Source: Candidatus Komeilibacteria bacterium RIFCSPLOWO2_01_FULL_45_10
Lineage (GTDB): Bacteria; Patescibacteriota; Patescibacteriia; UBA1558; UBA10009
NCBI GenBank assembly: GCA_001818835.1
Contig: MHKL01000041.1
Coordinates: 1 to 7,384 of the forward strand
DNA: 7,384 bases
Direction: 5' to 3'
A program made the translations under genes and the position numbers. Each line of letters starts with the position of its first letter. Positions within the stretch are counted from its first letter, which is position 1. Positions 3,956-7,384 of this stretch are shown here, piece after piece. The notes under the pieces were generated by a model. That model ran no database searches. It was not told the origin of the DNA and saw only the letters and a list, made by a program, of their open reading frames with translations.

Positions 3956-6934
3956 ATGTTAAACTTTCCTTCTATTGAAGAGAAAATTCTCAAATACTGG
4001 CAGGAAAAAGACATTTTTCAAAAAACCTTAGCCAAAGAGTCGCCTAAAGGGGATTTTGTGTTTTACGACGGCCCGCCTTTTGCCACCGGTTTGCCGCATT
4101 ATGGCCACATTGTGGCTTCTTTAATGAAAGATATTGTGCCCCGGTATTGGACTATGCAGGGCTATCATGTGGAGCGCAAGTGGGGCTGGGATTGCCACGG
4201 CCTGCCCATAGAAAATATCGTGGAAAAGGAACTGGGCTTAAAACGCAAAAAAGACATTGAAGAATACGGCGTGGACAAATTCAACCAGTCCTGCCACGGC
4301 AAAGTTTTGCTGTTTGCCGAGGAATGGAAAAAAACCATCCGCCGGATGGGCCGCTGGGTGGACATGGAAAACGACTACAAAACCATGGATAAAACCTACA
4401 TGGAAAGCATCTGGTGGGTTTTTAAGCAGTTATGGGACAAGGATTTGATTTATGAGGGTTACCGCTCCATCCATATTTGCCCGCGGTGCGAAACCACTTT
4501 GTCGCAGTCCGAAGTGGGGCAGAACTATCAGGATGTAAAAGATTTTTCGGCTACGGTCAAATTTGAATTGGTTGACGAGCCAGGGACCTATGTTTTATCT
4601 TGGACAACTACGCCTTGGACTTTGCCGGGCAATGCGGCGTTGGCCGATGGGGAGGAGATTGAATATGTGAAAATTAGTAGCTCACTACCCCCACTTAATC
4701 TCCCCCTTAATAAGGGGGAGAAACAGAGGGGGTCTGGGGGGGCGAGGGGGGGCAGTACCTATATTCTCGCCAAAGCTATTTTTGAACAATGGCCTAATAA
4801 GGATCAGTACGAAATTATTAAAGAATTTAAAGGTAAAGAATTGATAGGTAAACAATATAGGCCGCTATTTGATTATTTTGACAACGATAAATTAGAAAAT
4901 TATAAAAACGCCTTTAAAATTTACGCCGCCGATTTTGTTTCCACCGAAGAGGGAACAGGCGTGGTTCATATCGCCCCGGGTTTTGGCGAGGACGATTTTA
5001 ATCTTTCGCAGGAGGAAGATTTGCCGATTATCAAACACGTGGATATGTCCGGCCGGTTTACCGAAGAAGTTGTTGATTTTGCCGGCGAAGAAGTAAAACC
5101 CAAAGGCGAACCGACCGCCGTTGATAAAAAAGTCGTCAACTGGCTGGAGCAAAACGGCAAACTTTTTGCTTCCGCGGTTTATGAGCACAGCTACCCTCAT
5201 TGCTGGCGCTGCGATTCTCCCCTTTTAAATTACACCACCAATTCCTGGTTTGTGGCCGTGGAAAAAATCAAGAAGGACTTATTAAAAAACGCCAAGAAAA
5301 TCAACTGGGTGCCCTCCCATATTAAGGAAGGCCGGTTCGGCAAATGGCTGGAAGGGGCGCGGGACTGGTCAATTTCGCGCCAGCGCTATTGGGGTTCGGT
5401 CATGCCCATCTGGGTTTGCGATCAATGCGGGGAGAAAAAAGTTTTCGGTTCAGTGAAAGATTTGGAAGAAGCATCAGGCCAAAAGGTGGAGGATTTGCAT
5501 AAGCATATTGTTGATGGCATTTCCGTGCCTTGCGAAAAATGCCAAGGGACAATGAAGCGGATTCCCGATGTTTTGGATTGCTGGTTTGAATCCGGTTCCA
5601 TGCCTTACGCCCAGATGCATTATCCCTTTCAAAACAAGGACAAATTCGAGCAAAATTTTCCGGCCGAATTTATTGCCGAAGGCGCCGACCAGACCCGAAC
5701 CTGGTTTTACTATTTGCATGTTTTAGCCACCGCTTTAAAGGATAAGCGGGCTTTTAACAACGTTATTGTCAACGGCATTGTCTTGGCTGAAGACGGCAAG
5801 AAGATGTCCAAAAAACTCCAGAATTATCCGGATCCGGAAGATATTTTTAAAAAATATGGCGCTGACGCCATGCGCTATTATTTGGCCACTTCACCGGTCA
5901 TGAAAGCGGATGACCTTAATTTTTCCGAAAAGGACGTGGCCATTGTTTATAAAAAGGTTTTTCTGATTTTAGGCAATGTTTTGTCTTTTTATAAAATGTA
6001 TGAGCACTCCGGCACCGAGCCGGGTAAAGACAGCCAGCATATTTTGGATAAGTGGATTTTGGCCAAAACCAAAAATTTGAAGCGGGAAATAACCGAGGCC
6101 TATGACAGTTACGACTTGGTCAATGCCGCGCGCCCCTTGGCCGATTTCATTAACGAACTTTCCACTTGGTATTTAAGGAGAAGCCGGGAAAGATTCAAGG
6201 GCGATGACGAATCGGATAAGCAGGCCGCCAAATCAACCTTAAAATATGTTTTGGAAAATTTGGCTTTACTAATGGCGCCGGTAATGCCCTTTACGGCCGA
6301 TTGGTTATATCAGGAACTGGGCGGGGAGAAAGAATCAGTGCATTTGGAAGCATGGCCAAAAAGCAAAGAAGCAAGAAAGCAAAGAAGCATCGGCCAAAGG
6401 CCGATCAGCCTCTGGCTGAAGAAAGCAATTAAAGAAATGGAAGTGGTGAGGAAGATTGTGGAGTTGGCATTGGCCAAAAGGGATGAGGCGGGCATTAAAG
6501 TCCGTCAAGCTCTGAATCAATTAACGGTTAAGGGCGCGGCTTTGTCTGATGAATTAGCACAGTTAATCAAAGACGAAGTCAACGTAAAAAATGTTGTTTT
6601 TGAGAAAGGCGATAATCTGTCAGTTGAGTTGGATATTGCTTTAACGGATGAGTTAAAAGAAGAGGGCATGTATCGGGAACTGGTCAGAACCATCAATCAG
6701 CTGAGAAAGGAAGCCGGTTTGACGATTAACGACAAAATCACGGTTTATTATCAGAGCGATTCAGCGTTGTTGGAAAAAGTTATCGGTCAGTTTAAAACGG
6801 AATTGTTGAAGAATACCATTGCCAATGAGATAAAAGCGATGTCGGGGAAAATTAGTCCGGCTTTGATAGAAAAGGATGTGGAAATAAACAGCGAGAAAAT
6901 CAAGTTGTATTTATTAGACCGTAACCAAGGATAA
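3956..6934 (+). CDS. ileS: isoleucyl-tRNA synthetase, type 2 (eukaryote/archaea-like)
   Basis: Class I synthetase charging tRNA-Ile with isoleucine using ATP, in the cytoplasm; 992 aa, normal for the family. The HIGH-type signature is HYGH (48-51) in FYDGPPFATGLPHYGH; GWDCHGLPIE is at 77-86 and the second signature KMSKK at 616-620. The CP1 editing domain has WTTTPWTLP (216-224) and GTGVVHIAPGFGEDD (333-347), including the catalytic aspartate (D347). Zinc-type CxxC pairs occur at 175/178, 416/419, 488/491 and 526/529. The helical anticodon-binding domain covers about 690-790, and the tail about 826-992 carries RELVRTINQLRKEAGL. The GLPHYGH form marks the type 2 clade, known for low mupirocin sensitivity. 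The frame contains two repeat-derived segments (about 241-267 and 802-822), and a palindrome covers the stop codon. The ATG fits the promoter, and LNFPSIEEKILKYWQ is a typical N-terminus. Confidence 0.97.
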   Translation: MLNFPSIEEKILKYWQEKDIFQKTLAKESPKGDFVFYDGPPFATGLPHYGHIVASLMKDIVPRYWTMQGYHVERKWGWDCHGLPIENIVEKELGLKRKKDIEEYGVDKFNQSCHGKVLLFAEEWKKTIRRMGRWVDMENDYKTMDKTYMESIWWVFKQLWDKDLIYEGYRSIHICPRCETTLSQSEVGQNYQDVKDFSATVKFELVDEPGTYVLSWTTTPWTLPGNAALADGEEIEYVKISSSLPPLNLPLNKGEKQRGSGGARGGSTYILAKAIFEQWPNKDQYEIIKEFKGKELIGKQYRPLFDYFDNDKLENYKNAFKIYAADFVSTEEGTGVVHIAPGFGEDDFNLSQEEDLPIIKHVDMSGRFTEEVVDFAGEEVKPKGEPTAVDKKVVNWLEQNGKLFASAVYEHSYPHCWRCDSPLLNYTTNSWFVAVEKIKKDLLKNAKKINWVPSHIKEGRFGKWLEGARDWSISRQRYWGSVMPIWVCDQCGEKKVFGSVKDLEEASGQKVEDLHKHIVDGISVPCEKCQGTMKRIPDVLDCWFESGSMPYAQMHYPFQNKDKFEQNFPAEFIAEGADQTRTWFYYLHVLATALKDKRAFNNVIVNGIVLAEDGKKMSKKLQNYPDPEDIFKKYGADAMRYYLATSPVMKADDLNFSEKDVAIVYKKVFLILGNVLSFYKMYEHSGTEPGKDSQHILDKWILAKTKNLKREITEAYDSYDLVNAARPLADFINELSTWYLRRSRERFKGDDESDKQAAKSTLKYVLENLALLMAPVMPFTADWLYQELGGEKESVHLEAWPKSKEARKQRSIGQRPISLWLKKAIKEMEVVRKIVELALAKRDEAGIKVRQALNQLTVKGAALSDELAQLIKDEVNVKNVVFEKGDNLSVELDIALTDELKEEGMYRELVRTINQLRKEAGLTINDKITVYYQSDSALLEKVIGQFKTELLKNTIANEIKAMSGKISPALIEKDVEINSEKIKLYLLDRNQG
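4679..4756 (+). repeat. C5/G5 palindromic repeat translated inside the IleRS editing domain
   Basis: The core TCTCCCCCTTA (4699-4709) and TAAGGGGGAGA (4711-4721) are perfect 11-bp arms around one A. They are flanked by an ACCCCCA run upstream (4687-4693) and G-rich runs downstream (4728-4752). Composition changes sharply from ileS on both sides. The translation, SSLPPLNLPLNKGEKQRGSG and onwards, lies between EYVKI and TYILAKAIF, where other IleRS proteins have a short loop. Similar palindromes are usually intergenic. The boundaries are approximate. Confidence 0.8.
6357..6420 (+). repeat. purine tract plus twin hairpins translated inside ileS
   Basis: A purine tract (6357-6389) contains the 18-base word also found at 2970-2987. 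Two adjacent hairpins follow: ATCGGCC-AAA-GGCCGAT (6389-6405) and CAGCC-TCT-GGCTG (6406-6418). It encodes roughly KSKEARKQRSIGQRPISLWLKK (802-823) between the anticodon-binding domain (ending HLEAWP) and the conserved KEMEVVRKIVELALAKR segment. The linker is about ten residues longer than I expect for the family. Confidence 0.72.
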
Positions 6935-6947
6935 ATTCCTCGGTTGC
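6921..6947. repeat. REP-like palindrome overlapping the ileS stop codon
   Basis: GTAACCAAGGA (6921-6931), TAAAT (6932-6936) and TCCTCGGTTGC (6937-6947); the arms pair at 9 of 11 positions plus one G-T wobble. The last ileS residues RNQG are encoded by the left arm, and the stop TAA (6932-6934) falls in the loop. The right arm and its flank (6934-6948) are identical to 7343-7357 within the transposase gene. Confidence 0.82.
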
Positions 6948-6955
6948 GTCACCGG

Positions 6956-6982
6956 AGGCGAGGAATTTATCCTCGCCGATGA
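6956..6982. repeat. REP-like palindrome, copy 2
   Basis: The stem is GGCGAGGA (6957-6964), loop ATTTA, TCCTCGCC (6970-6977), perfectly paired, with a GATGA tail. The whole 27 bases recur exactly at 7001-7027. A GGAG (6954-6957) sits at the 5' foot of the stem, like the tetranucleotides known at REP elements; copy 3 has GCAG there instead. Confidence 0.85.
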
Positions 6983-7000
6983 AAAACACAAGCCAAACGC

Positions 7001-7027
7001 AGGCGAGGAATTTATCCTCGCCGATGA
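7001..7027. repeat. REP-like palindrome, copy 3
   Basis: An exact 27-base duplicate of 6956-6982, starting 45 bp downstream, with stem arms 7002-7009 and 7015-7022. Together with copy 2 it fills most of the spacer between ileS and the transposase. In RNA each copy would form a stable 8-bp hairpin without a T-run, so it is not a typical terminator. Confidence 0.85.
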
Positions 7028-7056
7028 TATAGTTAACAATTAAGAAAAGCGATTTT

Positions 7057-7384
7057 ATGAGCCAAAGAAGAATTTTTGTTGACGGCGCAATATATTTCGT
7101 CACCAGCCGCACGTTTGATCATTATCCATTGTTTAAAAGCGATTATTACTGTCGTTTATTTTTGACAGTTTTGGATTCTTGCCGCAAAAAATTGAAGTTT
7201 GAGTTGTTCGCTTTTGCGGTTATGCCGGACCATGTTCATTTATTGATTAGGCCAAATTCTAGAAACAGTGTTTCGGATACCGTCCGTCATATTAAAGGCA
7301 GGTTTGCCAGATTGGTTAATTTGGCGGCGGCAACCGAGGATGAATTCCTCGGTTGCGGGAATGGGGGCGATAATCAATGTTATA
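7057..7384 (+). CDS. REP-associated tyrosine transposase (RAYT, Y1/HUH), 3'-partial
   Basis: The gene opens at ATG 7057 and runs off the window after 109 codons. The N-terminus RRIFVDGAIYFVTSRTF (4-20), the strand LKFELFAFAVMPDHVHLLIRP (47-67) and DTVRHIKGRFARLVN (74-88) match Y1-type transposases of the RAYT group. The metal-binding HxH of the HUH motif is H59-V60-H61; the catalytic tyrosine should lie beyond the window. These single-strand endonucleases recognise and process REP palindromes. Fitting that role, related palindromes lie upstream (6921-7027). One more copy is embedded in the gene (7330-7356), translated as ATEDEFLGC just after the helix KGRFARLVN, where relatives usually continue towards the catalytic helix. 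Whether the protein remains active is unknown. No Shine-Dalgarno is evident. Confidence 0.9.
   Translation, partial: MSQRRIFVDGAIYFVTSRTFDHYPLFKSDYYCRLFLTVLDSCRKKLKFELFAFAVMPDHVHLLIRPNSRNSVSDTVRHIKGRFARLVNLAAATEDEFLGCGNGGDNQCY
7330..7356. repeat. REP-like palindrome, copy 4, inside the transposase gene
   Basis: GCAACCGAGGA (7330-7340), TGAAT, TCCTCGGTTGC (7346-7356) form perfect 11-bp arms. It has the same size and loop length as the copy at the ileS stop, and its right arm and flank are identical. It is 27 bp long, a multiple of three, and keeps the transposase frame open. Confidence 0.87.

Noticed and set aside
4699..4721. Strong hairpin that could be read as a terminator
   Set aside because: It lies in the middle of an open ileS frame, is not followed by a T-run, and is explained as a translated repeat.
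6956..7027. Possible CRISPR repeats
   Set aside because: Only two exact 27-bp copies with an 18-bp gap, each a near-complete palindrome, beside a RAYT gene and with no cas genes. REP-like elements explain them better.
6900..7112. Minus-strand ORF of 70 aa across the ileS/transposase spacer
   Set aside because: It reads through the palindromes, which translate as repeated GEDKFLA on this strand, and overlaps two real genes. It has no independent support.

Overview
The window looks like a fragment of an ultra-small-genome bacterium of the Candidate Phyla Radiation (Patescibacteria, probably Parcubacteria-like). This is an inference from a combination of features. They are a LamG-repeat surface protein of the type common in these genomes, a MerR-type regulator reduced to little more than its DNA-binding domain, a eukaryote/archaea-like (type 2) isoleucyl-tRNA synthetase, very short membrane proteins, almost no Shine-Dalgarno sequences, and promoters placed so close to start codons that the mRNAs would be leaderless. 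TGA is used as a stop (2200-2202) and never occurs in frame in the long genes, so the standard bacterial code fits.

Layout, all genes on the plus strand. 1-1872: 3' part of a secreted or surface protein with three LamG/concanavalin-A-like domains. 1962-2966: a promoter followed by a tight cluster of four predicted membrane proteins (66, 39, 33 and 171 aa); the two smallest overlap or nearly abut their neighbours. 2967-3332: a long spacer with a purine repeat, a 113-bp MITE-like palindrome, a rho-independent terminator and the promoter of the next gene. 3333-3772: a 76-aa MerR-type regulator and a 44-aa basic ORF separated by an AT-rich inverted repeat, then a terminator. 3918-6934: a promoter and ileS (992 aa). 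6921-7384: a cluster of short palindromes and the 5' part of a REP-associated (RAYT-type, HUH/Y1) transposase that runs off the window.

The unifying theme is palindromic repeats that have moved into genes as well as spacers. I see at least five families: (i) a GAGGA-N5-TCCTC core palindrome at the ileS stop codon, twice upstream of the RAYT gene and once inside it; (ii) a GTAGGGACAGGTTT palindrome at the tip of the MITE-like element; (iii) a C5/G5 palindrome translated inside the ileS editing domain; (iv) a purine tract plus twin hairpins translated between the ileS anticodon-binding domain and its tail; (v) AACTTAAAACTTATAACTAAAA-like AT-rich repeats at four gene junctions. ileS carries three of these insertions and is still open, which resembles the in-frame Rickettsia palindromic elements. 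The neighbouring RAYT gene is a plausible source of mobility for family (i). No classical defence system, CRISPR array, rRNA or tRNA was recognised.
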